DNA of 64,000 bases from the NCBI GenBank assembly GCA_947359465.1, contig OX375880.1, positions 20,412,714 to 20,476,713 on the forward strand, given 5' to 3'. Positions 54,880 to 64,000 of the stretch are shown in pieces (the first letter of the stretch is position 1; each line of letters begins with the position of its first letter). The notes under the pieces were generated by a model. That model saw only the letters and a program-made list of their open reading frames with translations, was not told the DNA's origin and did no database searches. Made by a program: the position numbers and the translations under genes. Origin of the DNA: Metellina segmentata. Its lineage: Eukaryota > Arthropoda > Arachnida > Araneae > Tetragnathidae.

Positions 54880-55605
54880 TTGGAAAAACGCAATGGACTA
54901 TTCGCGACGGTGCAGTATCGTTTGCACAGTGGGGAACCAACTCAGGTACGACTCACACCGAGCGAGCTCGTCAGATGAACGTGGTATAAAATTACGGGAT
55001 GTTGTCCTGGGATCTTTCGTTTCGTAATCTGACAGTAGTTCTAAACTACGTAGTGTTGTCCTTGGAACTTTCCTTTCGAGGTTGATCCCGGAACGTCAAA
55101 AATAGCCCGCTGTGTTGTTCTAGTATGGCGTTAATTAAAAAAATACTAAATAAATAATTTCGGATTGTATTTTGGACGATTGTTAATAGACTGTCGTTTT
55201 ACTGCATTGAGGTATCATATATTTTAATTAACGTTGTACTGGAGCAACATAACGGGCTACTGACGAAGTTCAGGGATCAAAACCCAAGGGAAATATTCGA
55301 GGACATCAAGTAATTTAGCTCAAGTGAGATTAATTCAACTACTTTGCTGCCTACCAGCCAAAGACTATTGTGTTCAAAGGGGATTGGTGCACGTTAAATC
55401 TGTTGTGGCCTCAAATGTCCGCATGTTGGCGTGGCGTGGAAGTTTGGAGAGTGGGATGCTAGTTCAGATATTGTCTCGTCGTCCGACAGTGGTTCAAAAT
55501 TACGTGATGTTATCCTCGAGTTCTTTGGTATTGATCCCAGACCGCCGTTAATGACCTGTTATGCTGCTCCAGTACGACGGTAATTAAAATACCTACCTAC
55601 CTTCC
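54880..55605. mobile_element. Cluster of broken SINE-B copies
   Basis: Plus fragments 54880-55145 (with an internal duplication of the GTTGTCCT...GGATCTTTC block), a minus fragment 55208-55320 (ATTTTAATTAACGTTGTACT) and a plus copy 55360-55605 (GTGCACGTTAAATCTGTTG to TAATTAAAATACCTACC). Confidence 0.75.
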
Positions 55606-55629
55606 ATAAGAAAAAAACAGATGTGTGTA

Positions 55630-56095
55630 GTGGAATTTACTTCGCACTAGATAAAAACGTGCTGTTGATGACGTTCCGGGTAATTTGGTAATATTTTTAA
55701 ATCAAAGATGTACTAGAACAAAACAACGGGCTATTGACGACTGTCCGTGTAATGGTAATTTTTAATTAACGTCGTACTAGAGCAACACGACGGGCTATGA
55801 CGACAGTCCAGGATCAATCCCCTGAGGGAAAGATCCTTGAACACCACCACGTAGCTTTGAACCAGTCAGATGACGATGCAATACCCGAGCTCGCACACAC
55901 TCTCCAAACTTCCACATCAACCCAACGTGATGACTTTCGGACACGACAGATTTAAGGGGCACCAGCCGTCTCTACATCATACGGTTACAAAGATCCATGC
56001 ACTGACCCGGATTCGAACCAGGAACCTTTCGCTATAGAGGCTAACACCTTAACCACCAGACCGGTTGATCGGCGTCGACGTTCCGGGATCAATCA
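55630..56095 (-). mobile_element. Three SINE tails stacked head to tail, last one a full SINE-A
   Basis: Minus-strand tails begin near 55640, 55688 and 55752. The first two stop after about 50-60 bp where the next begins. The third is a full SINE-A (55752-56073) ending CAGACCGGTTGATCGGC. Successive insertions at one spot explain this best. Confidence 0.72.
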
Positions 56096-56099
56096 TAAA

Positions 56100-56499
56100 G
56101 TGAAAAATCCGTCAAAATCAAGCGGAGATTTCAAACAAAATGCAATCTATTGATCAATTTCAAACAATTTTCCTGGTAATCACTGTTTTGATATTCTTAC
56201 ATGCATTTCTGATAGTTTGTGTGAAATACGCATTGGCAAAATGGTATTTCCCGCAATTAAAATTTTTCATTTTGTCTCTTTCCCCATCGAACCGGTATTA
56301 CACTACAAGCCAGTAGAAGAAATCACAAATTTAGTGCACGTCATCCACCATTAACTGCGAAAAGAACTTTCGCAAAAGAGGCAATTATTGAGATTCGATG
56401 TCTGCATGAATGACATTTTTCACACGCAGGTGCTGGAGAAGAGAAAAGTTGTTCTCTAATGAAGAGTCCCCATTTTGCGTAATCGCATTAAAACTATGA
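56100..56499. other. Unassigned
   Basis: AT-rich; the 60-codon minus frame at 56385-56567 overlaps a SINE tail and is not supported. Confidence 0.4.
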
Positions 56500-56895
56500 A
56501 GTAGGTGAATGAATTTACGTCGCAATGGATCAATAAAGCGGGTTATTGGCGACGGTTCTGTGATCAATTCCGAATGGTAGGTAGGTGAGTATTTTAATTA
56601 ACGTCGGACTGGTATTGTTTGGTGATGTTTAGTTAACGTCGTACTAGAGCAACACCACGGGCTATTGACGACGGTCTGGGATCAATCCCCTAAGGGAAAG
56701 ATCCGAGGACAACACCACTTCATTTTGAACCACGGTCAGACTACGAAGTAACACCTGAGATGGCTCCAAACTGAAACACATATGAGGCAGCGAAACATTT
56801 AACGTGCACCAGCCCCTTTTAATACACGATGGTGTTTATAGGATTCGAACTCGCACCCCTCCGGTTGGCAGTCCGTCACTATTGCAACCGGGCTA
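56500..56895 (-). mobile_element. Stacked SINE tails and a chimeric SINE
   Basis: Truncated tails begin at about 56500 and 56580; then 56627-56895 has an A-type tail (GTTTAGTTAACGTCGTAC) but a B-type head complement (GGATTCGAACTCGCACCC, AACCGGGCTACTCCC). It mixes the two families in one copy. Confidence 0.75.
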
Positions 56896-56912
56896 CTCCC
56901 ACACCCAAAGTT

Positions 56913-57213
56913 AGATCGGAAGGTTCCTGGTTAGAATCCGGGTCCGGGCATGGATGTTTAGTTTAAGCGTATAGTGTAGTGGCGGTTGGTGCACCTTAAA
57001 TTTGTCTTGGCCGAAAGTCCTCACGTTGGGTTGATGTGGAAGTTTGGAGAGTGGGGTGCCAGTTCAGGTGTTGCTTCGTCATCTGACCGTGGTTCAAAAT
57101 TACGAAGTGTTGTCATCGGATCTTTCCCTTAAGGGATTGATCCCGGACCGTCGTCAATAGCCCGTTGTGTTGCTCCAGTACGACGTTAACTAAAATTACC
57201 AATTACCCTCACC
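56913..57213 (+). mobile_element. SINE-A copy, 5' head truncated
   Basis: Starts inside the head (TTAGATCGGAAGGTTCCTGG) and runs to AACTAAAATTACCAATTACC. Confidence 0.84.
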
Positions 57214-57412
57214 CAACGTAATTTTGGAGATAAATTACGAGCGAAATTAGCAAATAATGTTCTAGACAGACAGTACTTGTTTGGTTCCTCTCGGCAATAA
57301 AGGCGACTCGTGTTGGTCGTTGTTCATCAAATGCGACTATTTGCTAATTTTCGTCGAGTCCAAACTAAGAAAAACAACGTCACAATAAGATGGATCTTCC
57401 TCCGAATTTCTG

Positions 57413-57745
57413 TTGCCGACCAACCGGTATAGTGGTTAAGGTGTTAGCCTCTAGATCGGACGGTTTCTGATTCGAATCCGGGTCCGGGCATGGATGTTTG
57501 TAATTATATGGTATAGAGGCGGCTGGTGCACCTTAAGTCTGTAGTGGCCTAAAAGATCTCATGTTGGGTTGGTGTGGAAGTTTGGAGAGTGGGGTGCCAG
57601 CTCAGGAGTTGCTTCGTCATCTGACCGTGGTTCAAAGTTACGAGGTGTTGTCCTCGGATATTTCCATTAAGGGACAGATCCCGGACCGTCGTCAATAGCC
57701 CGTTGTGTTGCTCTAGTACGACGTTAACTAATAATTACCAATTAA
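57413..57745 (+). mobile_element. SINE-A copy with target duplication
   Basis: Full-length, 333 bp, flanked by a perfect 13-bp CTCCGAATTTCTG (57400-57412 and 57746-57758). Confidence 0.92.
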
Positions 57746-57904
57746 CTCCGAATTTCTGCAGTTTCCAAATACTTTTGTCCATTTAGAGTAACTAGCTTCA
57801 GCAAATATCTTTGATACCCCTTTAAATTTCAAAACCATTTCGGGAAGAATTTGTGCCCCGTGTACCCTTCAATGCACAACATGACCTTTATGGTACTGAT
57901 AAGT

Positions 57905-58095
57905 TTAGTTAACGTCGTACTAGAACAACACAACGGGCTATTGACGACGGCCCGGGATCAGTCTCGTCATCTGACCGTGGTTCAAACTTACGAGGTGTTG
58001 TCCTCGGATCTTTCCCTTAAGGGGTTTGTTCCAGACAGTCGTCAATAGCCCGTTGTGTTGCTCTAGTACGACGTTAAATAAAAACTTACCAATTA
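57905..58095. mobile_element. Inverted pair of SINE-A tails
   Basis: A minus tail (GTTTAGTTAACGTCGTAC to CCCGGGATCAG) abuts a plus 3' half (TCGTCATCTGACCGTGGTTC to CGACGTTAAATAAAA). The two can fold into a hairpin of about 55 bp per arm. Confidence 0.72.
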
Positions 58096-58471
58096 GCAGT
58101 TTAACTGAACATTATACATTATGGCGCTGCAAGAGTGGATTTGTACACCATTTCACGTCACCCTGGTGAACCACGTGAGTTAGTTCGCTTGTGGTTAAAA
58201 TATTCTATAAACAAACCATGATACAGATTTATATGATTTGTTTTTTTTTAAGGTAATGGTAATTTACAGAGCATAGGTATAAAATAATACTATCTCAAAT
58301 TAAAGCTATTTAAAGTTGAAGAATGCCGCCCCTAATTTTTTTTTGTGACGACGAGTACCTGCACTCCCAGCCCACAGATAGGTAAGTATTGAAATTGAAG
58401 TCGCACTGGAGTAACGCAACGGATTATTGGAGTCGGTCCGGAACAATAACCTGTTGGGAAATATTCAATGA

Positions 58472-60125
58472 CTAGCAAAATACCCGACCTTACTCGGTTT
58501 GAATTGGTTTACTCTAAATTGAAGAGATAATCAAAATATATAATGACTTACGTTTTTTGTAGAATAAAAATTTATTTGAATAACTTTCGTCATCTTTATA
58601 ATTCTTTATAATTTCTACAACTTACTTTGGACACAAATCCTTACACATGCATATCCATTCATGTAATACATTTCACATACATCGCACCCTTGCTGTATGA
58701 CAAAGCTACAAAATGACGAAAGGTGACGCTACAAAGGTTACTACTACAAACGAACGGACGAAAGGTTACTACCACAAAAAACGATTTTGAGGGAGATTTG
58801 GAATTCCCTTTCTTAAGTTCTTTTCATGTTCAACTCAATTAATAAAAATTACGACTTACGGCGAGTGCTCTCGCACTCATAGTCAACAAAACAATATTTT
58901 TTTACCTGTGGCTCTCTTGCATCCGGTATGTGATATAGTGAAATGTTGTAATCTTCTCCTGTCATTATGACAACGAATTTTTTAATGTTTGAAAAGTTCC
59001 AGTTCGGATTTTGCCAACATTATTATTCTTTTAATAACGGCATATTCTTTCAATAACGGCATTATTCTTTAAATAACGGCATTATTCTTTCAATGACGGC
59101 ATTATTCTTTCAATAACGGCATTATTCTTTCAATAATGGCATAACTACACGTAAAATTTACTGAAAATTTATTTCGACTTACCTGTTAATTTTAAATCGA
59201 ATACTTTGTGGTGTTGTTGCGTGTGATGAGAAGGAAAACACATTTATTAAAATAATAAATATTTAAAACAGAAAACAGCAAAATAAAACAAAATAAAAAA
59301 AGTCGGAAAAAATTGTTCTAAAGATACTAATTTGTGATTCATTTTTATCTCTTGATCTCGCGCAGTTGCCACAACTTACAATTAAAAGTGCACAAAATTT
59401 AGAAATGTGAAATTAATTCAGAGCGAAAGAAACAGAAAATATCACTGCTCGCACGAATCTCGTTCATTCCCGTTCGTTGAAAAATATCGTCTGTCCCAAA
59501 TACTCGGAAATCGTTTTCATTGCGCAAAGAACAAAAATAAGACTCGAAATAAATGAAATATTATAGCTGAAATTCCATAAAAAAATAATTATTTGAAGAA
59601 GAATTACTTTTTCAGCAGTACTGGTAAAGCAATCGAAGTAATCGTAATATTCAGTATACATTCCAATTTTTCCAAAACTACTAAATTATGGTTGATTTTA
59701 GTATACTTACTCAAGTGTTTTAGCATGAAACTCAACTAAATATAGCAATAAAGAAATGTTTAATATTGCATTCACTAAACTAATAAATAATGTATAAAAT
59801 AAAACATATTGAAATCAAATATCTGGAATAAAATTCATGTGATGCCTACACAAACACAAAATCGAACATATAACAGAAAGACAGACAGACAGACTTTCGC
59901 AATCAATTCCACTCACTAAATGAAGATAAGTACTCACTGTATGCAAATTTTCATGAAAATATATTAAACCGTGTGGATGTGTATAGGGCACAACATACAG
60001 ACAGACAGACACCAAACACGAAAATGGCGGATTTGGCATCAAAAGGGTCCAAAACGGATAGAAAACTTGAAATGGGTCGAAAATATTCAATGTACAAACA
60101 AACACTTCATTCTTATTTATATAGA
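58472..60125 (-). mobile_element. Non-autonomous Helitron
   Basis: On the minus strand it starts TCTATATAAATAAGAATGAA, has TGTCTGTCTGTCTG near the 5' end, and ends with a small hairpin (CCGA/TCGG) then GGTATTTTGCTAG. It sits between A and T with no target duplication. These are the TC...CTRR rules of Helitrons. No Rep/helicase frame is present. Confidence 0.82.
59021..59150. repeat. Minisatellite inside the Helitron, about 20-bp unit
   Basis: Six imperfect units of CATTATTCTTTCAATAACGG. Confidence 0.92.
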
Positions 60126-60325
60126 TAATTCTTCGTTATTTGGCACCACGCTCAGATGACGAGTTCAACACATGAGATGGCATTCCACTTTCAAAATTTC
60201 CACTCCTCACAAAACGTGAAGATATTTGAAGTCACTACACATTTTACGTGCACCAGCCCCTACGTACACGACGGTTTTGGGTTGGATCGAGTGTCGAACT
60301 ACTCGGTTGCTGATACGTTTCTCCC

Positions 60326-61774
60326 CCAACAATGAACTTAAATAAAAAGCATAAAGTACGAAGAACTAATAAGTATGAAGTTAATATCGCAAAATGTATG
60401 TTTAATTCTTTGAAGTTAGAGTCCTGTTTCTTTCCGTACTTTCCTGACAACTTGTAGCTGCACGCCGAAAACATAGGTTAGGTACTGCCCTGACAGTGTT
60501 AGCAGTTGTCTCATCTCTCAGCTAGGGATGCAAGTACTAATATTTACCTCCCTCCTTCAAACACGAAAAGTGCGAAGTCAAAACTTTCAACTTGCAGCAG
60601 ATGTGACATAAGCGATATCAATTTTTGTCTTCTACCTTCACCTTTCTCCCCTTCTTCCTCGTCTTCTCACAAGCAATCTCACATCTACAAGACGAACACG
60701 GGATTGTGTGTCCAGGGAAAACAATTCACACAGCGAGTCGGCCCGAAGAACAAGTCCAGTAACCCTTCATTCCATCCCACCCCCGCGAACATGTCCGTCA
60801 CGTAGAGCGCAGTTGTTATCATTATTTCGAGTGCCTGACAGCCCAAACTGTAACCGAGACAGCGGCAGAGCCGGTGTTCGGGTTGTAAGGACGAGAAAGG
60901 TTCCTTTGTTCCCAGCCAGTCCACTCCGAGGGATATTCTGGAACACTCCGCCGTTTACTTGACCATTGTCTTATTACTTTACACGGCCAGATTGCTCTGT
61001 TCGATTGTCAGGACCAGTCTCTCTAGCTTCACAAAGGAAAGAAGGCTTGTTGGGCTCTGTTTTGCATGCGAAAAGAAGTTGTAGGTAGTGAAATTGATTC
61101 CTGTAGGAGCTGGATTGAAGGTCTGAGTCTGGGATGATATTAATTATGAGAAAGAGAACACACTTGTTCAAAAATTAAGTCGTTGGTTCGACAATCCTTT
61201 CATGTCTTTCTCTTTATTTTGCACTAGCATCTGCGTGGCCAGCACGACGTTGCCCGTGACAGTTCTTTTCATGGAGTCAGGTGTAACCACTGCTCGCTAA
61301 TCCCCGGTGATTGGCTACGTATTCCCATTTGGTTTCCTTCGCAAACTAATTCCACAGACACCGTCGTGATGGCCTCGAAATGGCTATTATCAACAACGCA
61401 CAATCTATCATACCAACAAAAAACACGCTAGAATCGGAAAACTTGGTGTGCTTCCAAAGGCATTCGGCCGAAAAACGCTTGTGACGTCAGCGGTTGAAAA
61501 CCTCAAAATCCGTTCCTTCTCCATTCAAGGCAGGGATGACGTCATATTCCGGAAAGAAGAAAAAAAGGTGGAAAAAACTACTAAATTAATTTAAAAATGT
61601 TCTAGATTAAATTTTAAAATTAGGGGGCTACACAAACATCGTAAAAAGATTAGGACTACCTGCATGACAAATTTCATTATTGGAAGTGTCATAGATTCAT
61701 CAGGACATTTCGTATAAAGACACTAAGAAACACTTCCTTTCATAATAGTAGAGATAAGTAAGCTTTTCCCTGTG
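60326..61774. other. Mostly unassigned, GC-richer in 60.5-61.1 kb
   Basis: Several overlapping frames of 65-99 codons on both strands without recognisable domains. A GC-rich palindromic element scrap (CTCGCTAATCCCCGGTGATT, GGTTTCCTTCGCAAAC) lies at about 61290-61345, and TGACGTCA/GACGTCAG words near 61480 and 61535 also occur beside the 30.06 kb copy. Confidence 0.4.
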
Positions 61775-61850
61775 TTTTCACATTGGTGTGGCGTGAAAGT
61801 TGAGAAAGTGCAATACCAACTCAGGCGTTGACCAAGTCATGTAATGGCGG
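61775..61850 (+). mobile_element. SINE-B body scrap
   Basis: CACATTGGTGTGGCGTGAAA to ACTCAGGCGTTGACC, matching the body only. Confidence 0.6.
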
Positions 61851-61865
61851 TTAGATATGATTGGG

Positions 61866-61990
61866 TTGTTTGGTTGATTGGCTTGAGGTTTCAGGGCACA
61901 AGGACCCTATCTTACCACACTGCGCAAGACAGAAGACATACAATATCAAGTAATAGACACTCACAATGAAGGTTTTACTGACACAGAAAT
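61866..61990 (-). mobile_element. SINE-C fragment split by a Tc1-like element
   Basis: Complement of TGTGTCAGTAAA at the right edge and ATACAATATCAAGTAATAGA inside, as in the 26.2 kb copy. The Tc1-like element begins at its TA. Confidence 0.65.
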
Positions 61991-61991
61991 A

Positions 61992-62560
61992 CACTACCCT
62001 ACAATAATGGACCGGACAGGAAGATGTGATGGTATAAGGGAAATAATACATGCTTTAATAGGGGGATGGTCCCCCGCGTGCTGCAATGACACTAGCAATC
62101 CTTCTGGGCATACTTTCAACGAGGTTTTGATACACAGCTGTGGGTATTTGTGTCCATTCCTGCTGCAAGAATATCGCCAGCTCAGGTGTAGATTTCGGAC
62201 GTGGTTTCTTGGTCCGTAAGCGTCGCTCTAACTCGTCCCACAAATGTTCTATGGGATTTAGTTCGGGACTATGAGCAGTCCAAGGAAGACATTTTATACC
62301 CATATCTTGATACCACTGCTTGAAAGAGGCTGTAACATGGCATGGAGCGTTGTCGTCTTAGAAGTAACATTCGTCCATTCCATAAAATTGCCAGAGCTTA
62401 AGAAGAACGTGATTATCCACAATGTTCATGTAGGCGTCGGCGTCCACTTGACCAGGAGCAACATGCAAATGTCCCAGGCCATACCACGAAAAATACTCCA
62501 AACAAGGAGTCAGATTTTATGCACATACGCTGGCTTCCGGTCCTTTATTGTAGGATAGTG
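61992..62560 (-). mobile_element. Tc1-like element, complete ends, internally deleted
   Basis: Inverted ends CACTACCCTACAATAATGGA and, reversed, CACTATCCTACAATAAAGGA, each flanked by TA. At 569 bp it is a deletion derivative keeping the C-terminal transposase coding third. Confidence 0.87.
62055..62430 (-). pseudogene. Tc1-like transposase C-terminal fragment
   Basis: Open part 62055-62303 reads AHSPELNPIEHLWDELERRL and ends with YQNLVESMPRR. Upstream in the same frame, YGMDECYF is followed by a stop and then DDNAPCHVT. The Glu of the catalytic triad is intact, the first Asp is deleted, and the stop prevents translation through the second. Confidence 0.85.
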
Positions 62561-62599
62561 TATACATAAAGGGAGGAATGCACCTCGAATGATTAGGTC

Positions 62600-62670
62600 C
62601 TCGGATATCCTTCTTGTTGTCCATCGGGATAGATCCCGGACCGTCGCATATAGCCCTAGACACGCAAATA
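62600..62670 (+). mobile_element. SINE 3' scrap
   Basis: TCCTCGGATATCC and GATCCCGGACCGTCGCATAT, a degraded hairpin and tail region. Confidence 0.5.
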
Positions 62671-62706
62671 CCCCTAAATTGCTGGTGCTTATTACATCCA
62701 TTGTGG

Positions 62707-63034
62707 GCCGACCAACCGGTATAGTGGTTAAGGTGTTAGCCTCTAGATCGGAAGGTTCCTGGTTCGAATCCGGGTCCGGGCATGGATGTTTGTAAACGTA
62801 TGGTGTAGAGGCGGCTGGTGCACCTTAAATCTGTCGTGGCCGAAAGTCCTCACGTTGGGTTGGCGTGGAAGATTGGAGAGTGGGGTGCCAGCTCAGGTGT
62901 TGCTTCGTCATCTGACCGTGGTTCAAAATTACGAGGTGTTGTCCTCGAATCTTTCCCTTTAGGGACGGATTCCGGACCGTCGTCAATAGCCCGTTGTGTT
63001 GCTCTAGTACGACGTTAACTAAAATTACCATTAC
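62707..63034 (+). mobile_element. SINE-A copy with target duplication, young subfamily
   Basis: Full-length, 328 bp, flanked by a perfect 12-bp CATCCATTGTGG (62695-62706 and 63035-63046). It carries the CTCGAATC and GATTCCGG variants of the 21 kb copies. Confidence 0.93.
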
Positions 63035-63044
63035 CATCCATTGT

Positions 63045-63210
63045 GGTCATGAATATCCTCACGTGGAAGTTTGGAAAGTGGCGGGGTTCCACTTCAGGTG
63101 TTGACCTCTTCATTCGACCGTCGTTCAAAATCACGTGGTGTTGTCCTCGTCTTCCCATCGTGGATGTTGTCCTGACAGTCTTTGTGTTCCTTTTAAAGAC
63201 GTTGATTAAT
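63045..63210 (+). mobile_element. SINE-B fragment
   Basis: ATCCTCACGTGGAAGTTTGG to CACGTGGTGTTGTCCTCG, diverged and without head or tail. It is probably the older SINE into which the A copy inserted. Confidence 0.65.
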
Positions 63211-63700
63211 TGTCATTACCAATTTTTCTTGTGTCCATGGATGTGACTTTTTTTGGTACCGTTTTTCCAAGTATACATATTCAACCTCGTATATATTAAC
63301 CATTCCAAAACAAATAATAGGCTTTATTCCAGGTCTGATAATTTTCTTGTTTGAGTGTGTGACTCCTGGTGCGGGAAATAGTAGTCGGATGTTAATTTGA
63401 CCGGCTGTACAATACGTTTTTAGATACTAGGATCTTTTATAAATTATTAGAGTATCCTTATATTTTAAAATTATATCTTTAAATTTGACGTTGCGTGATC
63501 ACTGGCTAGGTATAAACCTTTTTTAAATTGCTATTTGTCAACTTTAGTTGATCACTGGTAAACTTAATTTTTGATCAACATTGGTAAAACAATTAGTTAG
63601 CTGCGTACGGCAATCGTTTTTTTGCTCAATGTTTTTTCAATGGCGATTTCGAATGTAATGATTTTTTGTATTCCGTATCTCGTTTTCGCGCGTGACATAA
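63211..63700. other. AT-rich sequence without a gene
   Basis: Words shared with the flanks of the 7 kb foldback (GATCACTGG, GGTATAAACC, TTGGTAAAACAAT) mark an unnamed old repeat near 63490-63600. Confidence 0.4.
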
Positions 63701-63705
63701 CTCAA

Positions 63706-63807
63706 CCAATCAAAACAATTTGAAACTCCACCCACTCGTGACGTCATACAACCAATCAAAACTTTAAAATCTACGAAAACACAGCAGATCTTACAATTTT
63801 ATATAAG
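63706..63807 (+). promoter_or_regulatory. Promoter-like cluster: two CCAAT boxes, CRE, TATA box
   Basis: CCAAT at 63706-63710 and 63752-63756, TGACGTCA at 63739-63746, and TATATAAG at 63800-63807 with sensible spacing for transcription rightward from about 63830. TGACGTCA also accompanies repeats elsewhere in the window, so this may belong to a mobile element. No downstream gene is visible before the window ends. Confidence 0.25.
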
Positions 63808-64000
63808 ACTAGGATAAATTGCTGTTTCCAAGGAAGCATATTCATGCTCTCTTCTGTGCATGTGCCCCGTTTAAAAGTGAGAGAGTCGCTTCAGTTAAGA
63901 AGCGAGAACGTAGTTAGTATTTCGAAGCGATATCATCGTTAATGTTTAGAAGCGAGGGTGAAATCTTCTGTTGTCCATTTGGAGTAGTGTACCGTTTTCG

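Larger units (their letters stand above)
58384..60325 (-). mobile_element. SINE-B copy split by a Helitron
   Basis: Tail and hairpin region 58384-58471, then body and head complement 60126-60325 (CTCAGATGACGAGTTCAACA to GGATCGAGTGTCGAACT). The 1.65 kb between them is the Helitron. Confidence 0.75.

Noticed and set aside
60506..60962. Overlapping frames on both strands
   Set aside because: Low-complexity Ser/Pro-rich translations with no recognisable domain or partner exons.
62707..62780. tRNA gene
   Set aside because: Box A and box B are good, but the acceptor ends do not pair and the sequence continues into a SINE body repeated many times.

Overview
The window is eukaryotic nuclear DNA, AT-rich, with no operons, rRNA or intact long reading frame. 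It is almost entirely mobile-element sequence. The dominant repeat is a tRNA-headed SINE present in dozens of copies. Its body (motifs GGTGCACGTTAAAT, GGAAGTTTGGAGAGTGGGGT, CATCTGACCGTGGTTCAAAA) resembles SINEs I recall from spider genomes, so an arachnid or other arthropod is my best guess; that is recall, not something the window proves. I name three SINE groups. SINE-A has a head containing TATAGTGGTTAAGG and a tail ending TTAACTAAAATTACCA. SINE-B has a different tRNA-like head (GGTTGGAAGAGTAACGGATT) and a tail ending TTAATTAAAATACCTACC. SINE-C has a body containing CTTCTGTGTCAGTAAA. A and B share the central body.

Layout. 1-3.5 kb: AT-rich sequence and two hAT elements with transposase remnants. 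3.6-10.5 kb: dense SINEs, one split by a solo LTR and one by a hAT-like insertion, plus a large foldback at about 7 kb. 10.5-17 kb: SINE fragments and a four-copy decaying tandem array with a small reading frame. 18.4-19.4 kb: a 43-bp satellite. 20-24.7 kb: a possible exon and a cluster of young SINEs. 25-26.1 kb: two adjacent Tc1-like elements. 27.8-32 kb: a three-level nest of DNA elements. 32-38 kb: more SINEs and a second copy of the outer nest element. 38.7-46 kb: AT-rich sequence with local tandem duplications. 46.4-52 kb: the least repeat-rich part, holding the best host-gene candidate, a minus-strand spliced gene with one C2H2 zinc finger. 52-64 kb: a mariner-like relic, a Harbinger MITE, SINE arrays, a Helitron inside a SINE and a third Tc1-like element.

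Function. The genes here do not form a pathway. The main story is a retroposition record: many insertions have readable target-site duplications, so relative ages can be ordered. The most unusual signal is a set of SINE insertions of 89-90 bp that all begin at the same internal point, the base of a predicted hairpin, alongside even shorter insertions down to 24 bp. These point to a headless tail RNA, or a fixed reverse-transcription stop, producing micro-SINEs. All family names rest on sequence patterns and memory; no database was searched.
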